Assembly: GCF_009363275.1 (NCBI RefSeq)
Contig: NZ_CP045324.1
Location: forward strand, 3,906,001-3,970,000
DNA: 64,000 nt
DNA from: Marinobacter sp. THAF197a
GTDB lineage: Bacteria > Pseudomonadota > Gammaproteobacteria > Pseudomonadales > Oleiphilaceae
Direction of reading: 5' to 3'
This document shows, one piece after another, positions 8,175 to 16,409 of this stretch. Position 1 is the stretch's first letter, and each line of letters starts with the position of its first letter. A program made the translations under genes and the position numbers. Below the pieces are notes generated by a model. It was not told the DNA's origin. It made no database searches and was given only the letters and a program-made list of their open reading frames with translations.

Positions 8175-9061
8175 TCGGCCTTCGGCACCGGTTCATCATT
8201 CCGGACCCGAAGAAAGCTGGCAAATCTCGGCAAGCCGGTGGCGGTCAAACCACGGTAGCGGAAGGTAATGATTGAGCCAATCGCCGGCGGGTTGCGCCTG
8301 TCCGCATCGGTAAACCCGGTTCCGATGCGAAACTGCCGGCCATCGTACAGCTCCACTTCCAAAGCCCCCATCAGCCCCTCGTACTTGCCCTTGCCCGGCA
8401 GGTGACCAACGACTTTCGCTTCCGCATCCTCATGGGTTTTCACTTTAAGCAGATCATCGGAACGACCGGCCTGATACCGGCTGTTTCTTCGCTTTAGCAT
8501 CAACCCTTCAGCACCGGCAGCCACCACCTGTTCAAGCTTTGCCATCAGTTCTGAATGGCTGGCAACCGGGCGCTGCGCCACCAATTCCAGATACTCAGAG
8601 CCAGAGGCTGCAACCAGCTGTTCCAACTGACGGTAACGCTGCTCGAACACGGTTTCAGGCTGTGGCAGATCAAACACATGAAACCTCACCTGACGCCACT
8701 CATGATCCACCGGCTGCACTTTGCGCACCACCCCGGACAGCTCAGCAAAGCGCCCGCGACCACTCCAGAGTTCACCATCCAACGGCTGCCGGGGAAACTG
8801 CGCCGTAAACCAGTCCGGCGCCGCGTATACATGCCCGCCCCGGGACCAGAGCTGCTCGCCATCCCAATAGGCCCGGACGCCGTCCAGTTTTTCGCTGACC
8901 CAGTATTCCTCGAGGTTTACACCCGAGTGATAGACATTGGCCAGAGGGATGGCAGGCGGCCGTGCATTGGCCTGAATGGGATCAATGGCAAGTAACGAGA
9001 GAAAAAGCAGGCAAAGTGTCAGGGCTGTTGCCCTAACACTGCCGGTAGTGAAGAGTGGCAT
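8171..9061 (-). CDS. ligE: Periplasmic ATP-dependent DNA ligase (Lig E type)
   Basis: A 296-residue minimal DNA ligase. Motif I is KLDGVRAYWDG, with Lys58 as the adenylated residue. Motif III is DGELWSGRG, motif IV EGLMLKRR, and motif V runs through LLKVKTHEDAEAKV. A short OB domain follows. An N-terminal hydrophobic segment (residues about 11-32, ending QANA) is a signal peptide, as in Lig E proteins, which are exported and linked to extracellular DNA or natural competence. It would seal nicks using ATP or cofactor carried with the enzyme. It stands alone, convergent with the protease gene. Confidence 0.88.
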   Translation of the reverse strand: MPLFTTGSVRATALTLCLLFLSLLAIDPIQANARPPAIPLANVYHSGVNLEEYWVSEKLDGVRAYWDGEQLWSRGGHVYAAPDWFTAQFPRQPLDGELWSGRGRFAELSGVVRKVQPVDHEWRQVRFHVFDLPQPETVFEQRYRQLEQLVAASGSEYLELVAQRPVASHSELMAKLEQVVAAGAEGLMLKRRNSRYQAGRSDDLLKVKTHEDAEAKVVGHLPGKGKYEGLMGALEVELYDGRQFRIGTGFTDADRRNPPAIGSIITFRYRGLTATGLPRFASFLRVRNDEPVPKAD

Positions 9062-9113
9062 GTTCCTTTGCCCTTTTTACATCCTGTTGATGGTGTTACG
9101 GAAAACGCTGTAC

Positions 9114-9551
9114 TCAGGCCGTTACATACTTCAGCAGCTCAACCACCTGTTCCGGCGTCTGCGCCCAGGCCATGGCGGCCGCGTCCACTTCCTTGAGCGG
9201 GTGCACGATGTCTTCATCATGCAGGGTGATATAAGGCGTTCCCATGGCGGCGCAGTAGCCGGCATCGAAGGCCGCGTTCCACTGCTTGTACTTGTCGCCA
9301 AAGCGGATAACAGCCAGGTCGCACTGCTCAAGCAAAGTCTTGGTGCGGATGGCATTCACCTTGGAAGACTGGTGATCACGCCAGAAATTGCTCTCCGGCT
9401 TACCCAGGAAATCGCCCGCGGCGTCGCTGGATTCGTGGTCGGTGTTGGCAGAGGTGAACTCAACCGGCAGGCCCGCCGCCTCGGCACCCGCAGCAATCTG
9501 CTCACGCCAGTCGGTGTGGATTTCGCCGGATAAATAAACGGTCCAGATCAT
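9114..9551 (-). CDS. ytoQ: YtoQ family protein
   Basis: A 145-residue cytoplasmic protein with the YtoQ pattern: MIWTVYLSGEIHTDWREQI at the start, PVEFTSANTDHESSD, and a nucleoside 2-deoxyribosyltransferase-like core (CDLAVIRFGDKYKQWNAAFD, then GTPYITLHDE). The fold resembles small-molecule nucleotide hydrolase/transferases, but the substrate is not known. Length matches the family (about 145-150). It appears to be monocistronic. Confidence 0.88.
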   Translation of the reverse strand: MIWTVYLSGEIHTDWREQIAAGAEAAGLPVEFTSANTDHESSDAAGDFLGKPESNFWRDHQSSKVNAIRTKTLLEQCDLAVIRFGDKYKQWNAAFDAGYCAAMGTPYITLHDEDIVHPLKEVDAAAMAWAQTPEQVVELLKYVTA

Positions 9552-9664
9552 ATTGGGCTCCTGTGGGGCTCGTCAAAAGTTGAGGTGGAGATCATACGCC
9601 AAAGAAGGCGCAGGTTCACGGCAGGTCAGCGCGCTTCACACACCCTGACCCACCGTCGCTCAAC

Positions 9665-10984
9665 TTACCGACCGCTGTTCACGTTCATGCAGTTTGCGTA
9701 ATAGGTCGTGGTCGCCGGCCAGTCGGAGAATATCCCGATTACGCCAACATCCCGGGCCAACACATCAATCACGTTGAACACATCGCCGTCGTTATTGATG
9801 GCGTCTGTGACGGTCTGATAATACCAACCACCACCGGTGGCCAGCGGACCGCTCCGTTCAACCGTCCAGGCGATCATATCCAGTCCCGCCGCGCGGGCAT
9901 TCTCCGCATACTCGGAAGGCACAATCTCGCCATGGCCATCCAATGTCAGCATTTTCCAGATTGCGGGCGCCAGGATATTCACACCACGGGCTTTCAGGTT
10001 CTCCATGAAGGCCAGGGACATGTTGTCTGGGGTAATCGGTTCCTGATCAAGGAACACCGCTTGCTTGCCAAAGCGGGGTGTTTCGTTAACCCAGTAGAGC
10101 ACATCGCCCAGGTTGAAGGATTGCGGCCAAACGTCTCTCGGAGGCACGCCGGCATCAATGTAATCCTGGATCATCTGGCGGGCATAATCCTGCTGACTGT
10201 AATCGCCCTCAAACGGCATATCCACCACCGGGAACTTCAGCTCCGGAGTGAACTTGACCCCCAGCGCCTTAAACAGCTCAATGCTTTCACGATGACTTGC
10301 CAGAGTGCCGCGGGCGGTGTAGAGGTCCGTCCGCCAGTCGGCCGTCCCGCCAAGGTATTCCTCCGGCGTAGTTGCCTCCGAGTTGTAGGCATCCATCTTG
10401 CCCTTCAGGGTTTTGAACTCCGCAAGTGTGATGTCACTGGTACGGCATTCGGCCTGCGCAGGCGCGCCGGAAGCCGGATCGGCCGGCACGAAGGGCTGCG
10501 TGCATTTCGCGTTCAGCTCAGGAATGGTAACGATGTTGGTGGTGGTGTGCAGATCGTTCTGGGCATGGCGGCAAACCAGCTCCCGGTCCTTGGTAAAGGC
10601 TACGTCACATTCGACAATGCCCGCCCCCATTTTGGCCGCAGCAATGTAGGATTCCCGCGTGTGCTCCGGAAACTGTAGCGGCGCGCCTCGATGGCCGATG
10701 GAGAAGTCCGAGGGTTTGAACGAACGGGCACTGCAGGACTGAAGCCGCTCCTTCAACGGTCCCTCGTCCATATCCTGTACCAGCCAGAACGGGCGCGGCC
10801 CAAGCTGCACCGATTCCTGCCCCTTGAACTTCCCGTGGTGGTGCTTACCCCAATCCGATGAATCCTGCCACTTGGCAAGGCCCGGCGGCAACCAATTCTG
10901 CCCATCCTGATTCTTCGGCCCGGCGTGGGCGACGGCGATAGAGATCGAACACAACACGATGCCCGCCAACGTGAGTAACTTCAT
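9665..10984 (-). CDS. Secreted glycerophosphodiester phosphodiesterase family protein
   Basis: A 439-residue protein with a signal peptide (residues 1-21, ending VAHA). The GDPD catalytic signature is clear: IGHRGA (His98, Arg99), EHTRESYIAAAKMGAGIVE, then CDVAFTKDRELVCRHAQND, which supplies the metal-binding acidic residues and the second histidine. Length is greater than bacterial GlpQ (about 350) because of an N-terminal linker and an insertion around residues 170-230. It should hydrolyse glycerophosphodiesters to glycerol-3-phosphate plus alcohol in the periplasm, using Ca2+ or Mg2+. It stands alone, with a 166-bp spacer separating it from hscC. Confidence 0.9.
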   Translation of the reverse strand: MKLLTLAGIVLCSISIAVAHAGPKNQDGQNWLPPGLAKWQDSSDWGKHHHGKFKGQESVQLGPRPFWLVQDMDEGPLKERLQSCSARSFKPSDFSIGHRGAPLQFPEHTRESYIAAAKMGAGIVECDVAFTKDRELVCRHAQNDLHTTTNIVTIPELNAKCTQPFVPADPASGAPAQAECRTSDITLAEFKTLKGKMDAYNSEATTPEEYLGGTADWRTDLYTARGTLASHRESIELFKALGVKFTPELKFPVVDMPFEGDYSQQDYARQMIQDYIDAGVPPRDVWPQSFNLGDVLYWVNETPRFGKQAVFLDQEPITPDNMSLAFMENLKARGVNILAPAIWKMLTLDGHGEIVPSEYAENARAAGLDMIAWTVERSGPLATGGGWYYQTVTDAINNDGDVFNVIDVLARDVGVIGIFSDWPATTTYYANCMNVNSGR

Positions 10985-11150
10985 AACCAGCTCCTTGTTT
11001 AATGAATGATACTGCGGAGCCAGTGTTCACAAACAGGGTTACCTGTGCGTGAAACTTTTTTGACCAAGGCTGATGAATTTCAGGAGCTGAAGGACGCCGC
11101 CATCGTCATGCCAGACTGCTGCGTGGATGGTGAGGCTGAAGGTCATTCTT

Positions 11151-12842
11151 TCAACTGAACTGTATCGACTCCGCAAGAGCGCTCTCAAGCCGCTCCCGCA
11201 CACGCCGGATTTCGTGGTCATCCTGCCCGGCAAGCACCGCGTCAAATTGATTCAACCAGTGCATGACCTCTTCACGTTCTCGGCCCAGAGTCTGGGCATA
11301 GGCACTTTCCAGCCTGGCTCGAAGCGTACGGTTGGGCATCTCATCCCTAGGATGAATTTTCATGGCCCTCAGTCGCTCTCGCGATGCCTGCTTTTGGGTT
11401 TCACTCAGCCCATTCGGGCTACGATCAATCAGGCGCTCAATTTTCTCGCCGGTGCTCTGCACGGTCACGTCCACTTCCAGCAGACCATCCACGTTATAAC
11501 TGAAACGCACAACAATGCACTCTGCACCGGCCGGCGCCGGCGGAACAGGCACCGTAATATCGCCAATAAAGACATTATCCCGCACTCTCGGGCGTTCGCC
11601 CTGAAAGACCAGCACATTAACCGATGTCTGATCGTCTGCTGTCGTGTAGTAGTGCTGCTCGCGGGACGCGGGTATCGTCGTATTTCGCTCGATGATCGGT
11701 GACATCAAGCCATTCATGCGCTCACCATTGACCTCACTTGAGATCGCGATGCCCAAGGTGTACGGGCACACATCCGTCATGATGATTTCCTGAACGGCCT
11801 CATCCCGAAGGCGGCAAGCAGCCTGCACCGAAGCGCCCTGAGCCACAACGGTGTCCGGGTCCAGGTGACGCAGGGGCATTTTTCCGAACAGTTGGCTCAC
11901 CAGTTGCTGCGCCTCCCACAAGAGGGTGCTGCCACCCACCATAACCACGTTATCTAGCTCACGGGGGTTTATTCTCGAGTCTCTCAAGGCGCGCTCAACA
12001 GGTTGCCTCAGCCGGTCGATCAATGGCTGCCATGCCCGGGCAAGGGCCTCTGGCGTAAACCACTCAAATTCCTTGCCCTGCCAGGCCCAGCAAAGCTTGC
12101 CACGCTCGCGGACCGGCCTGCATTTCAGCTGTTCGGCTTTTGCGAGCAAGAGCGCCATAGATGCAGAATCAACTTCGCTTGCCTTCAGGCCCCAAGAGTC
12201 GAGGCAGGCATCGGCAATCGCCCTGGTAAAGTCTTCCCCACCCAGAAAGTTGTCGCCGGCAGAAGAGCGCACCTCGATCACCGGACCCACGTACTCCAGC
12301 AGAGTAACATCGAAGGTTCCGCCACCGAGGTCAAACACCAGGGACAACCGGTCCGAGTTTTCGTGCAGGCCGTAGGCCAACGCGGCGGCGGTCGGTTCGT
12401 TGATCAACCTGACGACGTTCAAACCCGCCAATTCTGCCGCAAAGGCCGCATGCTTGCGTTGTTCATCGTTGAAATAAGCGGGGACCGAGATCACCACATC
12501 GTTTATTTCCTGGCCAAGAAAGCTCTCTGCATCCTGCTTCAGGCTTGCCAAAACAAACGACGATAACTCCGTCGGTGTATAACTGTGGCCATCACCAAGT
12601 TCGAACCGGTGCTCCGAGCCCATAAAACGCTTGAAAGCCACAGCTGTGCGCTGCGGGTGTGTGACACGTCGTGCTGCGGCTGCCGCTCCAACAAGCAGCG
12701 AACCGTCTTCATCAAGGCTGACCGCTGAAGGGGTCATTATTTGGCCAAGGCTGTTAGGAATCAGCTTTGACTTACCATCCTGCCAAACCGCTATCAGGCT
12801 GTTCGTGGTACCAAGGTCGATACCTATGGCAAGTGATTTCAT
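11151..12842 (-). CDS. hscC: HscC-type Hsp70 chaperone
   Basis: A 563-residue Hsp70. The ATPase domain has phosphate-1 IGIDLGTTNSL (residues 6-16), connect/phosphate-2 LVFDLGGGTFDVTLLEYVG, and the adenosine motif VVMVGGSTLLWEAQQLV. A short beta-sandwich substrate-binding region follows (ERNTTIPASREQHYYTTADD). The protein is about 75 residues shorter than DnaK and lacks its long lid, as E. coli HscC does. It should act as a cytoplasmic ATP-driven chaperone with dedicated J-partners. Its partner is almost certainly the J-domain membrane protein 17 bp upstream. AAGGAC precedes the ATG. It is the last gene of the leftward flotillin module. Confidence 0.92.
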   Translation of the reverse strand: MKSLAIGIDLGTTNSLIAVWQDGKSKLIPNSLGQIMTPSAVSLDEDGSLLVGAAAAARRVTHPQRTAVAFKRFMGSEHRFELGDGHSYTPTELSSFVLASLKQDAESFLGQEINDVVISVPAYFNDEQRKHAAFAAELAGLNVVRLINEPTAAALAYGLHENSDRLSLVFDLGGGTFDVTLLEYVGPVIEVRSSAGDNFLGGEDFTRAIADACLDSWGLKASEVDSASMALLLAKAEQLKCRPVRERGKLCWAWQGKEFEWFTPEALARAWQPLIDRLRQPVERALRDSRINPRELDNVVMVGGSTLLWEAQQLVSQLFGKMPLRHLDPDTVVAQGASVQAACRLRDEAVQEIIMTDVCPYTLGIAISSEVNGERMNGLMSPIIERNTTIPASREQHYYTTADDQTSVNVLVFQGERPRVRDNVFIGDITVPVPPAPAGAECIVVRFSYNVDGLLEVDVTVQSTGEKIERLIDRSPNGLSETQKQASRERLRAMKIHPRDEMPNRTLRARLESAYAQTLGREREEVMHWLNQFDAVLAGQDDHEIRRVRERLESALAESIQFS

Positions 12843-12859
12843 CGCACTGTCCTTATGCT

Positions 12860-15601
12860 TTACGGTTTCCGACCGGCTTCGCCATAGCCCGACATTGCCG
12901 ACAATAAGCCACTGGCTTCGTCAGGCTGGTCGGAATGGCTGTGAACCGAGGGTTTGAATATCAGTACAGTGGCTATCACCAGGCCAATGACAGGCATAGC
13001 GACGCTCACAAGTGCAGCCAGAGTCATCCTTACCTTACCCAGGCCAGCGTCTCTCATCCGACGCACGAGACTGCTCAACATCGTTGTCGTCATGGCCGCA
13101 AGAAAGAGTAAAAACACACCGAATGGCGGCGTGGCCGGGTAGTACAGCCAGGCCAAACCCGCGGCAAAGTAGCAAAGCAGATGAAGTGCAAAACCGCGGC
13201 GGCTCAGCAGACCCCCGAACCAGAATGGGTAGAGGGTCGTGTCTTTGGGCGGTTTAGCCTGCTCACGCGTATCGATGAGTCGTTTTTTTAGACTACCCAG
13301 AATCAGTCCGCACAGCAGCCTGCCGGCGATTTCCTGATGCTCACTTTCCCCGGCATAGGTCTCATACACCCGTCGAACCAGGTCTTGTGAAGGCTGCTCA
13401 TGGGGTTGGTGCCGATTCAGGACTGCCAGTATGTCGACCGCCCCTTCAACAAAGTCCGGGAAGCCGTCACCCCAGTTATTAACCTTGGCACGGTCACCAG
13501 GCGCCATGGAGATGGCCTCGGCAAACCTGACACCGCCTGGTATTTTGAGACGGTGCAATGCGGGTGCCTCTCGAGCTGCCAGCCGATCAGAGAAGGTTTG
13601 CCCGAGATCTTTATCAATGGTGAGGAGCGCGTAGAACAACATGTTATCGACGAAGCTGGCCTGACACGCACCCAACACCGCAGCCAGAACAGGCACCCAG
13701 CTGGCGTCAGGGAGCTGTTCTTTTTCAAACCCATTCTGCAGAAGGATGTAACTCATCCGAGAGGCACAGAGCAGCCGTGCAAAAGTGGGGCTAAATCCAG
13801 AGCAGTCCATAAGGTTCACGTTGGCCCGGCAGAACTCTTTAATGTCCTCGATACCCTTCGAGCCATCGCTCAGCCCTAACAGCAGGCCTGACAAGCGCCG
13901 GAACAGCGTGTTCTCCTGCTGATGAGAAACACGCTCCAGCAAATCCCTCCAGGAAGCCTCCCAAAGGCAGCCCGGATGACAATCCAGGAGAAATCCAAAA
14001 CGAATACAGTCGCTGATGTCATCATCGCTTAGCGGAAAATCAGCACAGTCGACCCAATGCTCTCCTGCAAGGTTCAGGCGCAGCTCCGCCCACTCGACAG
14101 CTGTCCGTGGTATCAAAGTCTGGTTTGCGGTCTCCACGTCCATGCCTGCGGCATCGGCAAGCCGCTGCAGGGCCTCGATGGACATGTCTGGCTGGCGACT
14201 GATTGCACTCAACAAGGTAAACCGTGATGCGGCCGGCAAGGTGCCTTTCTTCGCGGCTTCGATCAGCTCATCAAACTCGTAACTCAAGATCTTTTGACGA
14301 GAGCTGTGTGCTTCCACGAGGTCTAACGCAATCTGGAATGACACTTCAAAATTTGCCGGGCCACAATGCTGTTTGCAACGGTGCGCGAACTCATTCTGCA
14401 AGAACGACGGCGCGCCTTGTAATTGCATTACCCATCCATAGAGTGACGCGAGCCCATCGCCATCGCCAATGGGAACCATGTCAGCAATGACAGCGGAAGC
14501 CGAAGGTGAAAGTCTGGCATCAATAAACCGCCGCACCTGCTTGCTCAAGGGGCTGTCGACACCGGCCAAGGCGTACTTCGACATAACCAGGACCATACAA
14601 TCCGCGGCATTCGGCATGTCCCGCAAATCCGGGTTCAGCAATACCGTCCACAGAGGGACCCACTCCTGACCACAACGGCGATGCAGTTCAATCACAAAAC
14701 TCTTTACCGCAGGAGCCGCATCTACCGAAATCATCGGCCGAATAGCGGTCATGGCGGCTGCATAATCCTTTCTGTGGAAATGCAGGTGTGCAAAAAGCCA
14801 GGCCGCGTCATCCGGCCGCTGGTTGGCAAGCGCCGGCAGTATCCGCTCAGCGCAACTCAACCAGACATCAGGCACACGTTTTTCTATCGCGACATGGCAA
14901 CGTAGCAGCAGTATCGCCAATTCCCGGCATGCCGGAATCACCGTGACCCCATGCTCGTTCAGCAACCGGTCGATCTCACGCAGATTGCCGCGCCCAAATG
15001 CCGATACCAAGGCAGAAAAATAGCTCAGTGCGGCACTTTGAGCATGGGTCGGAAATGGTGCGAGCGTGGACAGGTCGAATACGTCCGCTGCATCCAGCCC
15101 GTCGAGAAACCCCTCAAGCTGTGCGCTCTGCTCCGACGAATACCGGAGCAACAGGCTTCGCCAATCCAGGAAATCCCTTAACCTGGCTAACACCTGATTT
15201 GGCAGCCAGCCGTTATCGAGAGCCCAGTTGAAGGTTGGCTGGGCCAGTAAATAACGGACCTGCAGTGAACAGGCCGTCAGCTCCTGGAGGACAGTTTCAT
15301 ACGATGCCTCCAGAAAGCGCTGTTCAGGATCATTCGCTATAGAGATCAGCTGATCCATCCATCGCTGCGCGTCGATCAGCTCTGGATCTTCAATCGTTGC
15401 CTGCGGCTCATCATCTCCGTCCAAAAGATCGTTCTGCCGGGCACTTTCGAGAGCAAACTCATAGGCCTCCCGCAGTGCCCTGAATCCGTCCGGGTCCTCC
15501 TCTGGATGCACTCCCGGCAGGAGCGATAGGTAGGCCTTTCGGATCACCCGTTCATCCTCTGTCGGTGTCAGCCCCAGAACGCCCCAATACGCCTCGTTCA
15601 T
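12860..15601 (-). CDS. J-domain membrane protein (DjlB/DjlC-like)
   Basis: A 913-residue protein opening with a J-domain (YWGVLGLTPTEDERVIRKAY, then FRALREAYEFAL, residues about 5-52). The usual HPD loop reads HPEED, so Asp is replaced by Glu. A long helical, TPR-like solenoid fills the middle. Near the C-terminus lie hydrophobic helices (about 815-835, 840-860 and 870-895). The J-domain should recruit the HscC-type Hsp70 to the inner membrane, as proposed for E. coli DjlB/DjlC with HscC. It overlaps the DUF1266 gene by 4 bp (ATGA), and GAGGAGGGG before the ATG is a strong ribosome-binding site. Confidence 0.85.
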   Translation of the reverse strand: MNEAYWGVLGLTPTEDERVIRKAYLSLLPGVHPEEDPDGFRALREAYEFALESARQNDLLDGDDEPQATIEDPELIDAQRWMDQLISIANDPEQRFLEASYETVLQELTACSLQVRYLLAQPTFNWALDNGWLPNQVLARLRDFLDWRSLLLRYSSEQSAQLEGFLDGLDAADVFDLSTLAPFPTHAQSAALSYFSALVSAFGRGNLREIDRLLNEHGVTVIPACRELAILLLRCHVAIEKRVPDVWLSCAERILPALANQRPDDAAWLFAHLHFHRKDYAAAMTAIRPMISVDAAPAVKSFVIELHRRCGQEWVPLWTVLLNPDLRDMPNAADCMVLVMSKYALAGVDSPLSKQVRRFIDARLSPSASAVIADMVPIGDGDGLASLYGWVMQLQGAPSFLQNEFAHRCKQHCGPANFEVSFQIALDLVEAHSSRQKILSYEFDELIEAAKKGTLPAASRFTLLSAISRQPDMSIEALQRLADAAGMDVETANQTLIPRTAVEWAELRLNLAGEHWVDCADFPLSDDDISDCIRFGFLLDCHPGCLWEASWRDLLERVSHQQENTLFRRLSGLLLGLSDGSKGIEDIKEFCRANVNLMDCSGFSPTFARLLCASRMSYILLQNGFEKEQLPDASWVPVLAAVLGACQASFVDNMLFYALLTIDKDLGQTFSDRLAAREAPALHRLKIPGGVRFAEAISMAPGDRAKVNNWGDGFPDFVEGAVDILAVLNRHQPHEQPSQDLVRRVYETYAGESEHQEIAGRLLCGLILGSLKKRLIDTREQAKPPKDTTLYPFWFGGLLSRRGFALHLLCYFAAGLAWLYYPATPPFGVFLLFLAAMTTTMLSSLVRRMRDAGLGKVRMTLAALVSVAMPVIGLVIATVLIFKPSVHSHSDQPDEASGLLSAMSGYGEAGRKP

Positions 15602-16338
15602 AACCCCTCCTCACCGAGAGAGTTCGGGCGCTCGATCTGGTCAAGAGCCATTGCCCAGGGTAAATAAGTGGCCGGGTTGTCGGGATCGGTCAAAACTTCA
15701 TTAAAAATGCGGCTCAACCAGGGCGGGGCTTCATCGAACAAAAATGCCTTTAATTCATCCGGGGACTCGATTTCCAGTGCCATCCAGAGCATCCGACCAC
15801 TGAAGTAACCGCACAGGTATTGATCCCAGGATCGATACCAGTAAAGCGCGCGATATCCCAGTTGTAGATGAAGATACTGGCATTCCTGCTCGCTGATGTA
15901 CCCGAGGTACAATCCGTTGCGCAGAAGATAACTCATGCGCCCCAAATCCCAGGCACGAATGCCCCCGGGGCCTGTAAGCAGGGCTGTTCTATCCAGAAAC
16001 AGATCCCGTAGGCGGTTCAATTCAGGCATCTCTGATCGAGCACTTTCCCGGTCGCTGGGCAAAACCTGATGCCAGGCCCAATAGTTCGCTCCGATCGAAA
16101 CCGCGTGGCCACGGTCAGCCATGCGTGAGACGGTCTCAAGCAGGCCCTCTCGATCTTCAATGCCCCAGGCGGAGCTGAGTAAGTCGCCTTGTTCAGTGCC
16201 TGCATCTGCTGCCCAGAACGAAGGGACATCGTATCTAGCCCCCGCTTTGCGGTTCAAAGCGACCAAGGGGCCGCTCAACGCCAAAAGCCAAAGCTGTTGC
16301 TCTCCAGGTGGCATGTCTTTCATCCTTGAAGCTTTCAT
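15598..16338 (-). CDS. DUF1266 domain protein
   Basis: A 246-residue protein with the DUF1266 pattern: WGIEDREGLLETVSRMADRG, then AWDLGRMSYLLRNGLYLGYI and YRSWDQYLCGYFSGRMLW. DUF1266 is a helical domain of unknown function, often found near T6SS or membrane-stress genes. There is no signal peptide. Three in-frame ATGs lie close together (16338, 16323, 16314). AAGG sits 9 bp before the third, so translation may really begin at 16314. It is translationally coupled to the J-domain gene, which suggests that it belongs to the Hsp70 pathway as an adaptor or client. Confidence 0.85.
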   Translation of the reverse strand: MKASRMKDMPPGEQQLWLLALSGPLVALNRKAGARYDVPSFWAADAGTEQGDLLSSAWGIEDREGLLETVSRMADRGHAVSIGANYWAWHQVLPSDRESARSEMPELNRLRDLFLDRTALLTGPGGIRAWDLGRMSYLLRNGLYLGYISEQECQYLHLQLGYRALYWYRSWDQYLCGYFSGRMLWMALEIESPDELKAFLFDEAPPWLSRIFNEVLTDPDNPATYLPWAMALDQIERPNSLGEEGL

Positions 16339-16409
16339 TCCTGCTCAGTTCAAGGTCAGACGCCAGATGATCTCCAGCGGCCTGCCTGTATACCATCAAC
16401 ATTTACCGA

